Shown here piece by piece: positions 42,746 to 52,299 of a DNA stretch of 64,000 nucleotides; the first letter of the stretch is position 1; every line of letters starts with the position of its first letter. Below the pieces are notes generated by a model, which saw only the letters and a list, made by a program, of their open reading frames with translations, did no database searches and was not told the origin of the DNA. The position numbers and the translations under genes were made by a program. Source of the DNA: Achromobacter deleyi. Lineage in GTDB: Bacteria > Pseudomonadota > Gammaproteobacteria > Burkholderiales > Burkholderiaceae_B. The DNA is taken from assembly GCF_902859705.1 (NCBI RefSeq), contig NZ_CADIJO010000011.1, positions 1-64,000 of the forward strand, given 5' to 3'.

Positions 42746-44305
42746 GTGAATGCCTGTCCCGCCGAATTGAATTTCGCCAGTCACCTGGCGGCCCTGAACG
42801 CGCCGCGCGCCGCCAAGACGGCCTACATCGACGACACCCGCCAACTGACCTACGGCGAGCTGGCCGAGCGCGTGGCGCGCATGGCGGGCGCGCTGCGACA
42901 GCTGGGCCTGCGGCGCGAAGAGCGCGTGCTGCTGCTGATGCAGGACACGGTGGATTGGCCGGTGGCGTTCCTGGGCGCGCTGCACGCGGGCGTGGTGCCG
43001 GTGGCCGTGAACACGCTGCTGACGGCCGACGACTATGCCTACATCCTGAGCCACAGCCGGGTGCGGGCCGCCTTCGTGTCCGGCGCGCTGCTGCCGACGT
43101 TGCAGGCCGCGCTGGCGCAGGCGCCCGGCGAGGTCGAACACCTGGTGGTCTCGCAGCCGACCGCGCCGCTGCCGGCCGGCGCGCATGATCTGGACGCGTT
43201 GCTGGCCGCGGCGCCGCTGGCGCCGGCCGTGCGCACGCTGTCCGACGAAATCGCGTTCTGGCTGTATTCGTCGGGGTCGACCGGCAAGCCCAAGGGCGTG
43301 GTGCATACCCACGGCAACCTGTGGCACACGGCCGAGCTGTATGCCAAGCCGGTGCTGGGCATCCGCGAGAACGACGTGGCGTTTTCCGCCGCCAAGCTGT
43401 TCTTTGCCTATGGCCTGGGCAACGGCCTGACCTTTCCGCTGTCGGTGGGCGCCACGGTGGTCCTGATGGCCGAACGGCCCACACCGCAGGCGGTATTCCA
43501 GCGCCTGACGCAGCATCGCCCGACCGTGTTCTACGGCGTGCCCACGCTGTATGCCAGCATGCTGGCGGCCCCTGACCTGCCGCCGCGCGAACGCGTCGCG
43601 ATGCGCGTCTGCACCTCGGCCGGCGAGGCGCTGCCGCGCGATATCGGCGAGCGCTTCACGCGCCATTTCGGCTGCGAGATCCTGGACGGCATCGGCTCGA
43701 CGGAAATGCTGCACATCTTCATCTCGAACCAGGCCGGCCAGCTGCGCTACGGCACCACCGGCAAGCCGGTACCCGGCTACGAAGTGCAGCTACGCGACGA
43801 CAATGGCGCCCCGGTGGCCGCCGGCGCCATCGGCGACCTCTACATCAAGGGCCCCAGCGCCGCGCTGATGTACTGGAACAACCGCGACAAGACGCGCCAG
43901 TGCTTCCTGGGCGACTGGCTGAAAAGCGGCGACAAATACGTGTGTGATGCCGACGGCTACTACACCTATGCCGGCCGCAGCGACGACATGATCAAGGTCA
44001 GCGGCCAGTATGTGTCGCCGGTCGAAGTCGAGAACATCCTGGTGCAGCACGAGGCCGTACTCGAAGCCGCCGTGATCGGCGTGCCCGACCACGACGGGCT
44101 GGTCAAGACCAAGGCCTACGTGGTGCTGCGCCCCGGCTTCGCGCCCGATGCGCAGACCGGCGCCGACCTGCAGCGCTATGTGAAGCAGCACCTGGCGCCC
44201 TTCAAGTACCCGCGCCAGATCGACTTCACCGAGGAACTGCCCAAGACCGCCACCGGCAAGATCCAGCGCTTCCGCCTGCGCCAGCTGGAACAGGTCACGC
44301 CATGA
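42746..44305 (+). CDS. bclA: Benzoate-CoA ligase
   Basis: 519-residue adenylate-forming ligase, the entry step that makes benzoyl-CoA from benzoate, ATP and CoA. The N-terminus LNFASHLAALNAPRAAKTAYIDD matches benzoate-CoA ligases. P-loop YSSGSTGKPKGVVHTHGNL lies near 174-192, the A5 segment DGIGSTEMLHIFISN near 313-327, the hinge GRSDDMIKVSGQYVSPVEVE near 411-430, and the catalytic Lys in LPKTATGKIQRFRLRQL. It starts at GTG 42746 with AGGAGA upstream. The downstream hydrolase start overlaps its stop codon. Confidence 0.93.
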   Translation: MNACPAELNFASHLAALNAPRAAKTAYIDDTRQLTYGELAERVARMAGALRQLGLRREERVLLLMQDTVDWPVAFLGALHAGVVPVAVNTLLTADDYAYILSHSRVRAAFVSGALLPTLQAALAQAPGEVEHLVVSQPTAPLPAGAHDLDALLAAAPLAPAVRTLSDEIAFWLYSSGSTGKPKGVVHTHGNLWHTAELYAKPVLGIRENDVAFSAAKLFFAYGLGNGLTFPLSVGATVVLMAERPTPQAVFQRLTQHRPTVFYGVPTLYASMLAAPDLPPRERVAMRVCTSAGEALPRDIGERFTRHFGCEILDGIGSTEMLHIFISNQAGQLRYGTTGKPVPGYEVQLRDDNGAPVAAGAIGDLYIKGPSAALMYWNNRDKTRQCFLGDWLKSGDKYVCDADGYYTYAGRSDDMIKVSGQYVSPVEVENILVQHEAVLEAAVIGVPDHDGLVKTKAYVVLRPGFAPDAQTGADLQRYVKQHLAPFKYPRQIDFTEELPKTATGKIQRFRLRQLEQVTP

Positions 44306-45144
44306 CGGCCGCCCCCGCTCTCCAGGCCGACGAGGACGCCGGCTGGGTCGACCTGCACGTGCCGGGCCGCCCCCAGCGCCTGGAATACCGCTGGCTTTCG
44401 CCCCAGCGGCGCGATGCCCCGCTGCTGGTGTTCCTGCATGAAGGGTTGGGCTCGGTGTCGATGTGGAAAGACTGGCCGCAACAGGTGTGCGAGGCCGTCG
44501 GCTGCCGCGGGCTGGTGTATTCGCGCCATGGCTATGGCCGGTCCACGCCCCTGGCCGCGGGCGAAAAACGCGCCGCCGATTTCATGCATCGCGAAGCCGA
44601 AGAGGTGCTGCCCGCGTTGTTGGCCGCGCTGGGCGTGGATGCCGGGCGCGATCGCCCCGTGCTGTTCGGCCACAGCGACGGCGGCTCGATCGCCCTGCTC
44701 TATGCGGCCCGCCATCCGGCCGCCGTAGCCGGCGTGGTGGCGGCCGCGCCGCACATCTTCGTCGAAACGCGCACCGTGGACCATATCCGCCTGGCGCGGC
44801 AGGCCTATCAGGAAGGCAGCCTGCGCGAGCGCCTGGCGCGCCACCACGATGACGTGGATTCCGCCTTTCGGGGCTGGAACGACATCTGGCTGGACCCGGG
44901 CTTTGCCCAATGGGACCTGCGGACCCGCCTGCCCGCCATCACCTGCCCCGTCCTGGCGATGCAGGGCATCGACGACGAATACGGCACGCTGGCGCAGATC
45001 CGCGGCATCCGCGATGCCGCGCCGCAGACGCAACTGCTGGAGATTCCCGACTGCCGCCATTCGCCGCACAAGGACCAGCCCGCCACCGTCATCCAGGCCA
45101 TCGCCGGCTTCATCGGCGCGCTGGACCCACCCGGCCGCCGCTAA
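44302..45144 (+). CDS. Alpha/beta hydrolase
   Basis: 280-residue alpha/beta hydrolase. The oxyanion segment is LVFLHEGLGSVSMWKDW. The nucleophile elbow GHSDGG (Ser near 123) lies in VLFGHSDGGSIALLYA. The acid is in MQGIDDEYGTLAQI and the catalytic His probably in IPDCRHSPHKD. It overlaps the benzoate-CoA ligase gene by 4 bp, so it is co-translated. Such hydrolases recur in box clusters, where hydrolysis of an ester or of benzoyl-CoA-type thioesters, or lactone opening, has been suggested. The substrate here is unknown. Confidence 0.85.
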   Translation: MTAAPALQADEDAGWVDLHVPGRPQRLEYRWLSPQRRDAPLLVFLHEGLGSVSMWKDWPQQVCEAVGCRGLVYSRHGYGRSTPLAAGEKRAADFMHREAEEVLPALLAALGVDAGRDRPVLFGHSDGGSIALLYAARHPAAVAGVVAAAPHIFVETRTVDHIRLARQAYQEGSLRERLARHHDDVDSAFRGWNDIWLDPGFAQWDLRTRLPAITCPVLAMQGIDDEYGTLAQIRGIRDAAPQTQLLEIPDCRHSPHKDQPATVIQAIAGFIGALDPPGRR

Positions 45145-45175
45145 GGCAGCCCATAACAACGTACGGAGACCCACC

Positions 45176-46336
45176 ATGACCCATGCCCTGTCCCGGGCCG
45201 CGCTAGGCGCCGCCCTGATGCTTGCCGCCAGCGGCGCCCTGGCCGCCGACAAGCTCAAAGTCGGTTTCATGCTGCCTTACAGCGGCACCTTCGCCGCGCT
45301 CGGCAACGCCATCGAGAACGGCTTCAAGCTGTATGTGGCCGAACAGGGCGGCAAGCTGGGCGGGCGCGAGATCGAATACTTCAAGGTGGACGACGAATCC
45401 AACCCGTCCAAGGCGGCCGAAAACGCCAATCGCCTGATCAAGCGCGACCAGGTGGACGTGCTGATCGGCACCGTGCACTCCGGCGTGGCGATGGCCCTGG
45501 CCAAGGCCGCCAAGGATTCGGACACCACGCTGATCGTGACCAATGCCGGCGCCAACGCCATCACCGGCCCGCTGTGCGGCCCGGGCATCTTCCGCACGTC
45601 TTTCACCAACTGGCAGCCGGCCTACGCCATGGGGCCGGTGGCCAAGGCGCGCGGCCACAAGACGGCGGTCACCATCACCTGGAAATACGCGGCCGGCGAC
45701 GAGGCCATCGGCGGCTTCAAGGAAGGCTTCGAGCAGGCCGGCGGCAAGGTGGTCAAGGAACTGAGCCTGCCCTTCCCCAACGTCGAATTCCAATCGCTCC
45801 TGACCGAGATCGCCGCGCTCAAACCCGACATGGTGTTCACCTTCTTTGCCGGCGGCGGCGCGGTGAAGTTCGTGCAGGACTACCACGCGGCGGGCCTGGA
45901 CAAGACCATTCCGCTGTACGGCTCGGGCTTTCTCACCGACGGCACGCTGCCCGCGCAGGGTGCATCGGCGCAGGGTCTGCTGACCACGCTGCACTATGCC
46001 GACGGACTGAACACGCCGCGCGACAACGCCTTTCGCGCCGACTACGCCAAGGCCTACAACGCACAGCCCGACGTCTATGCGGTGCAGGGCTATGACGCGG
46101 CGCAGCTGATGCAATCGGGCCTGACCGCGGTGCAGGGCGACTTCGCCAAGAAGGCGGACTTCCGCCAGGCCATGCGCGGCGCCACGGTGGACAGCCCGCG
46201 CGGCCCGTTCACGCTGTCGGCCGCCGGCAACCCGGTGCAGGACATCTACCTGCGCCGCGTCGACGGGCTGGAAAACAAGGTGGTGGACGTGGCCGTGCGC
46301 AAGCTGGCCGACCCCGCCCGCGGCTGCAAGCTCTAG
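45176..46336 (+). CDS. Branched-chain-type ABC importer periplasmic binding protein (aromatic acid uptake)
   Basis: 386-residue LivK-type binding protein. The signal peptide THALSRAALGAALMLAASGALAA (in two parts) leads into DKLKVGFMLPYSGTFAALGNAIENGF. The type I periplasmic fold motifs VDVLIGTVHSGVAMAL and VTNAGANAITGPLCGPG follow. By position in the benzoate operon it probably binds benzoate or a related aromatic acid rather than leucine. Starts 31 bp after the hydrolase gene with ACGGAGACCCACC upstream. Confidence 0.92.
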   Translation: MTHALSRAALGAALMLAASGALAADKLKVGFMLPYSGTFAALGNAIENGFKLYVAEQGGKLGGREIEYFKVDDESNPSKAAENANRLIKRDQVDVLIGTVHSGVAMALAKAAKDSDTTLIVTNAGANAITGPLCGPGIFRTSFTNWQPAYAMGPVAKARGHKTAVTITWKYAAGDEAIGGFKEGFEQAGGKVVKELSLPFPNVEFQSLLTEIAALKPDMVFTFFAGGGAVKFVQDYHAAGLDKTIPLYGSGFLTDGTLPAQGASAQGLLTTLHYADGLNTPRDNAFRADYAKAYNAQPDVYAVQGYDAAQLMQSGLTAVQGDFAKKADFRQAMRGATVDSPRGPFTLSAAGNPVQDIYLRRVDGLENKVVDVAVRKLADPARGCKL

Positions 46337-46345
46337 GACAGACCC

Positions 46346-47227
46346 ATGGACGCCGGCATCCTGCTCATCCAGAGCCTGAACGCCTTCCAGTACGGCCTGC
46401 TGCTGTTCCTGGTGGCCAGCGGGCTGACGCTGATCTTCGGCATCATGGGCATCATCAACCTGGCCCATGGCAGCTTCTACATGATCGGCGCCTACATGGC
46501 GTTCGCGCTGGGGCCGGCGGTGGACCGCTGGCTGGGCGGCGGCTTCCTCACCACGCTGGCGGTCTGCGTGCTGGCGGCCGCCGCGCTGGGTTACCTGCTC
46601 GAAGCCGCGTTCTTCAGCTACCTGTACCGGCGCAACCACCTGCAGCAGGTGCTGATGACCTACGGCCTGATCCTGGTGTTCGAGGAACTGCGCAGCATCC
46701 TGGTGGGCAACGACGTGCACGGCGTGCCGCTGCCCGCCTGGCTGCAAGGCAGCATCGCGCTGGGCGACGTGATGACCTATCCGGTGTATCGGCTGTTCAT
46801 CTCGGGCGTGGGCATCGGCGTGGCGCTGCTCCTGTACTGGGTCATCGCGCGCACGCGGCTGGGCATGATGCTGCGCGCCGGCGCCAGCAATCGCGAGATG
46901 ACCGGCTCATTGGGCATCGACATCAACAAGCTCTACCGGCTGGTGTTCGCCGCGGGCGTGGCGCTGGCGGCGCTGGCCGGCAGCATTGCCGCGCCCGTGT
47001 CGTCGGTGTACCCCGGCATGGGCAACGGCGTGCTGATCGTCTGCTTCGTGGTGGTGGTGATCGGCGGCATCGGTTCGATCCGCGGCGCGTTCGTGGCGGC
47101 GATGCTGGTGGGCGTGGTCGAGACCTTCGGCCAGGTGCTGTTCCCGGCCGCCGCGGGCGTGCTGGTGTACGTGCTGATGGCCGCCATTCTTCTGTGCAAG
47201 CCCGAAGGGCTGTTCAAACAGGGCTGA
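46346..47227 (+). CDS. ABC importer permease, LivH type
   Basis: 293-residue inner-membrane permease with about eight hydrophobic segments. It has the LivH EAA-like loop near residues 190-215 (SNREMTGSLGIDINKLYRLVF, in parts) and the N-terminal LTLIFGIMGIINLAHGSFYMIGAY signature in two parts. Nine bp separate it from the binding protein gene. It pairs with the LivM-type permease that follows. Confidence 0.93.
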   Translation: MDAGILLIQSLNAFQYGLLLFLVASGLTLIFGIMGIINLAHGSFYMIGAYMAFALGPAVDRWLGGGFLTTLAVCVLAAAALGYLLEAAFFSYLYRRNHLQQVLMTYGLILVFEELRSILVGNDVHGVPLPAWLQGSIALGDVMTYPVYRLFISGVGIGVALLLYWVIARTRLGMMLRAGASNREMTGSLGIDINKLYRLVFAAGVALAALAGSIAAPVSSVYPGMGNGVLIVCFVVVVIGGIGSIRGAFVAAMLVGVVETFGQVLFPAAAGVLVYVLMAAILLCKPEGLFKQG

Positions 47228-47229
47228 CC

Positions 47230-48261
47230 ATGACGCTGAATCGACTCCTTCCTTGCCTGACCCTGCTGGCGCTGGCGGCCTTCGCCTGGAGCGGCAGTGA
47301 CTACTACACCGGGCTGGCCGTGAAGATCATGATCTACGCGGTGTTCGCGCTGAGCCTGCAACTGCTGGTGGGCGGCGCGGGGCTGGTCAGCCTGGGGCAC
47401 GCCGCCTTCTTCGGCATCGGCGCCTATGCCGCCGCGTTGCTGTCGCCGGCATCGGAAGCGGGCAGCCTGTGGTGGCTGCTGCCTGCGGCGCTGCTGGCCG
47501 CGGCCGTCTACGCCCTCATCACCGGCGCGCTGGCGCTGCGCACTCGCGGCGTGTACTTCATCATGGTGACGCTGGCCTTTGCGCAGATGGCCTATTACGT
47601 GTTCCACGACACCAAGGCGGGCGGCGGCAGCGACGGCATCTACCTGTACTTCCGGCCGCAAGCCGACATCGGCGGCTGGCGCCCGTTCGACCTGGACCAG
47701 GGCGCCACGTATTACTTCTTCGTGCTGGCCTGCCTGGCGCTGACCTGGGGCTTTCTGGCGCTGCTGCGGCGTTCTCCCTTCGGCGCGGCGCTGGCCGGCA
47801 TCCGCATCAACGAACAGCGCATGCGCGCGGCCGGGTATTCGACCTATCCGTACAAGCTGGCCGCGTATGTCATCGGCGCCGCGCTGGCGGGGCTGGCCGG
47901 CTTCCTGTTTGCCTTGAAGGACGGCTTCGTCACGCCCGAGCTGCTGGCCTGGGAACAATCGGGCCTGGTGCTGCTGATGGTGATCCTGGGCGGCATGGGC
48001 AGCCAGGGCGGCGCGGTGCTCGGCACGGCGGCGCTGGTGCTGCTGCAGGAGCTGTTCCAGTCGCAGGCGCTGTTTGGCGACTATGCGCGCCACTGGCACC
48101 TGCCGCTGGGCCTGGCCATCATCGCGCTGGTCGCCCTGCTGCCCGATGGCCTGGCGGGCCTGCCCGCGCAGTGGCGCCGCCGCCGCGCGCGCCGCGAAGC
48201 GCCCGCCGCCTCCCCCCCGGCGCCGCTGCGCCTGCCCCTACCCGGAGAGCCCCATGCCTGA
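47230..48261 (+). CDS. ABC importer permease, LivM type
   Basis: 343-residue permease. The signature GGAGLVSLGHAAFFGIGAY lies near 58-76 and the coupling loop RINEQRMRAAGYSTYPYKLAAYV, in parts, near 195-220. The ATG at 47230 begins two bases after the LivH stop. The C-terminal tail is basic (QWRRRRARREAP) and Pro-rich, and overlaps the next gene by 8 bp. Confidence 0.92.
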   Translation: MTLNRLLPCLTLLALAAFAWSGSDYYTGLAVKIMIYAVFALSLQLLVGGAGLVSLGHAAFFGIGAYAAALLSPASEAGSLWWLLPAALLAAAVYALITGALALRTRGVYFIMVTLAFAQMAYYVFHDTKAGGGSDGIYLYFRPQADIGGWRPFDLDQGATYYFFVLACLALTWGFLALLRRSPFGAALAGIRINEQRMRAAGYSTYPYKLAAYVIGAALAGLAGFLFALKDGFVTPELLAWEQSGLVLLMVILGGMGSQGGAVLGTAALVLLQELFQSQALFGDYARHWHLPLGLAIIALVALLPDGLAGLPAQWRRRRARREAPAASPPAPLRLPLPGEPHA

Positions 48262-49042
48262 TCCCCTGCTGGCCGCCTGCGGCATCACGCGCCGCTTCGG
48301 CGGCCTGACCGCCGTCAATGGCGTGTCGCTGGCGCTGCAACGCGGCGAAGTCCACGCCGTCATCGGCACCAACGGCGCGGGCAAGTCGACGCTGATCAAC
48401 CTGCTGTCCGGGGAACTGGCGCCCACCAGCGGCGAGGTCTCGCTGGGCGGCCGCGACATCACCGCCTGGAGCCAGCCCGAACGGGCCCAGGCGGGACTGG
48501 GCCGCAGCTACCAGCGGTCCACGCTGTTTCCTGAACTGAGTGTGTTCGAGAATTGCCGCCTGGCCGCGCAGGCGCGGCGCCAGCGCTTCTGGCATTGGTG
48601 GCGGCCGGCATCGGCCTGCCGGACCAGCGCGGCGCTGGCCGAACAGGCGCTGGCCCGCACCGGGCTGGCGGACGACGCCGGGCAGCCGGCCGGCCTGCTG
48701 CCGCATGGCCGCAAGCGCCAGCTGGAAATCGCCATGTGCCTGGCGGGCGAACCGCAGGTGCTGCTGCTGGACGAACCCCTGGCCGGCATGGGGCCGGAAG
48801 AAACCGACCGCATCCTGGCCCTGCTGCAAACGCTGAAGGACGGCCACGCGATCCTGCTGGTGGAACACGACATGGACGCCGTCTTTCGCATCGCCGACAC
48901 CATCACCGTCATGGTCAACGGCAGCAGCATCGCCAGCGGCAGCCCCGCAGCGATCCGCGCCAACGCCGAGGTGCGCACCGCCTACCTGGGCGAAGACCTG
49001 GCGGCGGACACCGCTTTCGGAGACCCCGCATGCCCGCATTGA
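48254..49042 (+). CDS. ABC importer ATPase, LivG type
   Basis: 262-residue ATPase. Walker A GTNGAGKST lies near 38-46, Q-loop region GLGRSYQRSTLF near 82-93, a LivG-type signature LLPHGRKRQLEIAMCLAG near 154-171 where LSxG is replaced by LPHG, Walker B VLLLDEPLAGMG near 176-187, and H-loop LLVEHDMD. Overlaps LivM at its start and LivF at its end, so the whole importer is tightly coupled. Confidence 0.92.
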   Translation: MPDPLLAACGITRRFGGLTAVNGVSLALQRGEVHAVIGTNGAGKSTLINLLSGELAPTSGEVSLGGRDITAWSQPERAQAGLGRSYQRSTLFPELSVFENCRLAAQARRQRFWHWWRPASACRTSAALAEQALARTGLADDAGQPAGLLPHGRKRQLEIAMCLAGEPQVLLLDEPLAGMGPEETDRILALLQTLKDGHAILLVEHDMDAVFRIADTITVMVNGSSIASGSPAAIRANAEVRTAYLGEDLAADTAFGDPACPH

Positions 49043-49740
49043 TCGAGGCCGGCGGCCTGCACGTGTATTACGGCGCCAGCCATGTGCTGCGCGGCGTCGA
49101 CCTGCGCATCGCGGCGGGCGAATCCGTGGGCCTGGTGGGCCGCAACGGCATGGGCAAGACCACGCTGATCCGCAGCCTGGTGGGCCAGGTGCCCAGCGCG
49201 CGCGGCAACGTCACCGTGCGCGGACGGGACTGCACCCGGGCCCGCCCCCATGCCATCGCACGGCTGGGCATCGCCTACGTGCCCGAAGGCCGCGGCATCT
49301 TTCCCAACCTGAGCGTGCGCGAAAACCTGCTGGTGGCCGCGCGCGCCGGCGTCCAGGGCCGCCAGGACTGGCACTACGACCGCGTGCTGGAAACCTTTCC
49401 CCGGCTGGCCGAACGCCTGGGCCACGGCGGCCAGCAATTGTCCGGCGGCGAACAGCAGATGCTGGCCATCGGCCGCGCGCTGATGACCAACCCCGACCTG
49501 CTGATCCTGGACGAAGCCACCGAAGGCCTGGCGCCGCTGATCGTGGCCGAGATCTGGCGCATCATCCGGCGCATCCGCGAAACGGGCATGTCCACTCTGA
49601 TCGTGGACCGCAATTACCGCGCGGTGCTGGCCCATACCGACCGCTGCCTGGTGATGGAGAAAGGCCTGATCGCGCAGGATGGCGACAGCGCCGCGCTGGC
49701 GGCCAGGCCGGAACAGTTGACGCGCTATCTGGGCGTCTAG
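49030..49740 (+). CDS. ABC importer ATPase, LivF type
   Basis: 236-residue ATPase. Walker A GRNGMGKTT near 37-45, signature QLSGGEQQMLAIGRAL near 136-151, Walker B LLILDEATEGLAP near 156-168, and an H-loop position that reads LIVDRNYRAVL, where the usual EQN (as in LivF) or switch His is replaced. Overlaps the LivG gene by 13 bp. Last gene of the plus-strand benzoate operon, closed by the terminator at 49755-49791. Confidence 0.92.
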   Translation: MPALIEAGGLHVYYGASHVLRGVDLRIAAGESVGLVGRNGMGKTTLIRSLVGQVPSARGNVTVRGRDCTRARPHAIARLGIAYVPEGRGIFPNLSVRENLLVAARAGVQGRQDWHYDRVLETFPRLAERLGHGGQQLSGGEQQMLAIGRALMTNPDLLILDEATEGLAPLIVAEIWRIIRRIRETGMSTLIVDRNYRAVLAHTDRCLVMEKGLIAQDGDSAALAARPEQLTRYLGV

Positions 49741-49754
49741 AACCCACCATGAAA

Positions 49755-49791
49755 AAGCCCCGCCGCGCCGATGGCCGGCGCGGCGGGGCTT
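49755..49791. terminator. Terminator between convergent genes
   Basis: A 15-bp perfect stem AAGCCCCGCCGCGCC / GGCGCGGCGGGGCTT with a 7-nt loop. AAAAA on the left edge gives a T-run for the minus-strand gene. It ends both the importer operon and the thiamine diphosphate enzyme gene. Confidence 0.82.
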
Positions 49792-49808
49792 GCCAGCATT
49801 CCGTCAGA

Positions 49809-51368
49809 TCAGATCAGCGCTTCGATCAGGAACGGGCCGCGGCGCTTCAGGCCGTCTTGCAGCGCACGGGCGAAGCCTTCGACCGTGTCGACGCTGACCG
49901 CTTCGACGCCCATGCCGCGCGCCAGGTGGGTCCAGTCCAGGTAGGGTTCTTCCAGGTCGAGCATGCGGCGGGCATTGCGGCCCGGTTCCTGCACGCCCAC
50001 GTTCTTCATTTCGCCGTGCAGCGTGGCGTAGGACCGGTTGGCCAGGATCACCGTCAGGCAATCGAGGTTTTCGCGCGCCTGCGTCCACAGCGCCTGCAGC
50101 GTGTACATGCCGCTGCCGTCGGCCTGCAGCGTGATGACCTTGCGATCCGGGCAGGCCACCGCCGCGCCCGCGGCCATCGGCAGGCCGATGCCGATGGCGC
50201 CGCCGGTCAGCATCAGCCAGTCGTGCGGGGCGCTGCTGGCGCTGTAGATCGGGAATTCGCGGCCCTGGGTGATCGATTCGTCGCAGACGATCGCGTTTTC
50301 GGGCAGGTGATGCGCGACCAGGATATTGACCGCGGCGCCCGTCAGCTTGCCCGTGGCCGGAACCTCGTAGGCGGCGGCCGGCGCGGCCAGGCGCGGCGCG
50401 TCGGCGGCGATGCCCAGTTCGTCGGCCAGCCACTCCAGCGCATGCGCCAGGTCTTGCTCGCCGGTGGCCAGCACCACTTGCTGGCAATCGGGCGGGGCCA
50501 GCAGGCTGGGCTTGCCGGGATAGGCAAAGAAGCCCACCGGCGCCTTGGCGCCTGCCAGCACCAGGTGGCGCACGTCTTTCAGCTTGGCCACGGCCAGGTC
50601 GATGGGGTACGGCAGCCGGTCGACCGGCGTGCGCGCGCCGCCGCGTTCGATACGGCGGTTGGACGTTTCGGACAGCAGGCGCACGCCGGTGGCGCGCGCG
50701 ATGCGGCCAGCGGCATTGAGCGCGCGGTCGCGCAGCGCGGCGCCGCCCAGCATCAGGGTGGTGACCTCGCCGCTGCGGATCGCCTGGGCGGCGGCGCGCA
50801 CGGCCTCGATGGACGTGTGCGGCACGGCGGCGTCGGTGACCTTGACCGGCGCGGGCGTATCGGCCGGCAGTTCAGTCCAGGCGGTGTCGGCCGGCAGGAT
50901 CAGCGTGGCGATGTTGCCCGGCTTGCGGCGCGCCACGGCAATGGCCTCGGCCGCATCGGCGGACATGGCCTGGGCGGTCAGGCTGCGCTTGACCCAGTGC
51001 GACATCGGCCGCGCCACGCCTTCGACGTCGCTGGTCAGCGGCGCGTCGTACTGCACGTGATAGGTGGCGTGGTCGCCCACGATGTTGACCATCGGGGTGC
51101 GGGCGCGCTTGGCGTTATGCAGGTTGGCCAGGCCGTTGCCCAGGCCCGGGCCCAGGTGCAGCAAGGTGGCGGCCGGCTTGTCGGCCATGCGGGCGTAGCC
51201 GTCGGCGGCGCCGGTCACCACGCCTTCGAACAGGCCCAGCACGCAGCGCATCTTCGGCTTGCGATCCAGCGCCGCCACAAAGTGCATCTCGGACGTGCCT
51301 GGATTGGCAAAGCAGACGTCCACATCGTTGGCAAGGAGGGTGTCGCAAAGACTGTCAGCGCCGTTCAT
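49809..51368 (-). CDS. Thiamine diphosphate-dependent decarboxylase/synthase family protein
   Basis: 519-residue ThDP enzyme. The cofactor glutamate is in LFEGVVTGAADGYARMADK near 48-66, and the ThDP/Mg segment TLQADGSGMYTLQALWTQARENLD ... ILANRSYATL near 408-440, in parts, with ADG in place of the usual GDG. The layout is nearest to the benzoylformate decarboxylase/acetolactate synthase large-subunit group. Next to a benzoate operon, benzoylformate decarboxylation would make sense, but the defining active-site histidines were not checked by alignment. ATG 51368 (MNGADSLCDTLL) is used. Confidence 0.83.
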   Translation of the reverse strand: MNGADSLCDTLLANDVDVCFANPGTSEMHFVAALDRKPKMRCVLGLFEGVVTGAADGYARMADKPAATLLHLGPGLGNGLANLHNAKRARTPMVNIVGDHATYHVQYDAPLTSDVEGVARPMSHWVKRSLTAQAMSADAAEAIAVARRKPGNIATLILPADTAWTELPADTPAPVKVTDAAVPHTSIEAVRAAAQAIRSGEVTTLMLGGAALRDRALNAAGRIARATGVRLLSETSNRRIERGGARTPVDRLPYPIDLAVAKLKDVRHLVLAGAKAPVGFFAYPGKPSLLAPPDCQQVVLATGEQDLAHALEWLADELGIAADAPRLAAPAAAYEVPATGKLTGAAVNILVAHHLPENAIVCDESITQGREFPIYSASSAPHDWLMLTGGAIGIGLPMAAGAAVACPDRKVITLQADGSGMYTLQALWTQARENLDCLTVILANRSYATLHGEMKNVGVQEPGRNARRMLDLEEPYLDWTHLARGMGVEAVSVDTVEGFARALQDGLKRRGPFLIEALI

Positions 51369-51542
51369 CGTGTTTCCCTGGTAGTTTTGTTGGCTGGGGC
51401 CGGCGGCGGCGCGCCGGCCCATTGGCATGATAGGTAGCGTAGCGCAAACCCGGTAGAGCCATTTGCACCGCCGGACATGGAACCATTTTGCGGGTTCCGG
51501 CTGGCGGAATTTATCGGCTGCGGCACCGGATGCTCCACGTCC

Positions 51543-52295
51543 CTACGCCAGGATCTGCCCCAGGAAGGCCTGCGCCCGTTCGGAACGCGGCGCCGAGAAG
51601 AACTGCGCCGGCGTGTCGACCTCGACGATCGCGCCCTGGTCCATGAACACCACGCGGTCGCCGACCTCGCGCGCAAAACCCATTTCATGGGTCACGCACA
51701 CCATCGTCATGCCGTCGCGCGCCAGCGACACCATGGTGTCCAGCACTTCCTTGACCATCTCGGGGTCCAGCGCCGAAGTCGGCTCGTCGAACAGCATGAT
51801 CTTGGGCTGCATGCACAGCGCGCGCGCAATCGCCACGCGCTGCTTCTGCCCGCCTGACAGCTGGCCCGGATACTTGGCCGCGTGCTGCGGGATCTTGACG
51901 CGTTCCAGGTATTGCATGGCGCGCTGCTCGGCCTCTGCCTGCGCCACGCCCTTGACCAGCATCGGCGCCAGCGTGCAGTTCTCCAGCACGGTCAGGTGCG
52001 GAAACAGGTTGAAGTGCTGGAACACCATGCCCACTTCGGCGCGAATGCGCTCGATGTTCTTGACGTCGTCGTCCAGCTCGATGCCGTCGACCACGATGCG
52101 GCCCTTCTGGTGCTCTTCCAGCCGGTTGAGCAGCCGGATGGTGGTGGACTTGCCCGAACCCGACGGACCGCACAGGATCAGCTTTTCGCCGGGGCTCACT
52201 TGCAGGTCCAGCCCGTCCAGCACCTGGAAGTCGCCATACCATTTCGAGACGCCCTGCATCGTGATGATGGGCGCGATGCGATTCATTCCGTCCAT
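51543..52295 (-). CDS. Polar amino acid-type ABC importer ATPase
   Basis: 250-residue GlnQ/HisP-type ATPase. Walker [10 protein letters not shown] near 40-48, Q-loop [16 protein letters not shown] near 86-101, signature [16 protein letters not shown] near 146-161, Walker [15 protein letters not shown] near 166-179, and H-loop [15 protein letters not shown]. Last gene of the ureohydrolase/ABC importer operon; it starts 4 bp after the permease stop codon. Confidence 0.93.
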   Translation of the reverse strand: MDGMNRIAPIITMQGVSKWYGDFQVLDGLDLQVSPGEKLILCGPSGSGKSTTIRLLNRLEEHQKGRIVVDGIELDDDVKNIERIRAEVGMVFQHFNLFPHLTVLENCTLAPMLVKGVAQAEAEQRAMQYLERVKIPQHAAKYPGQLSGGQKQRVAIARALCMQPKIMLFDEPTSALDPEMVKEVLDTMVSLARDGMTMVCVTHEMGFAREVGDRVVFMDQGAIVEVDTPAQFFSAPRSERAQAFLGQILA

Positions 52296-52299
52296 GGCG

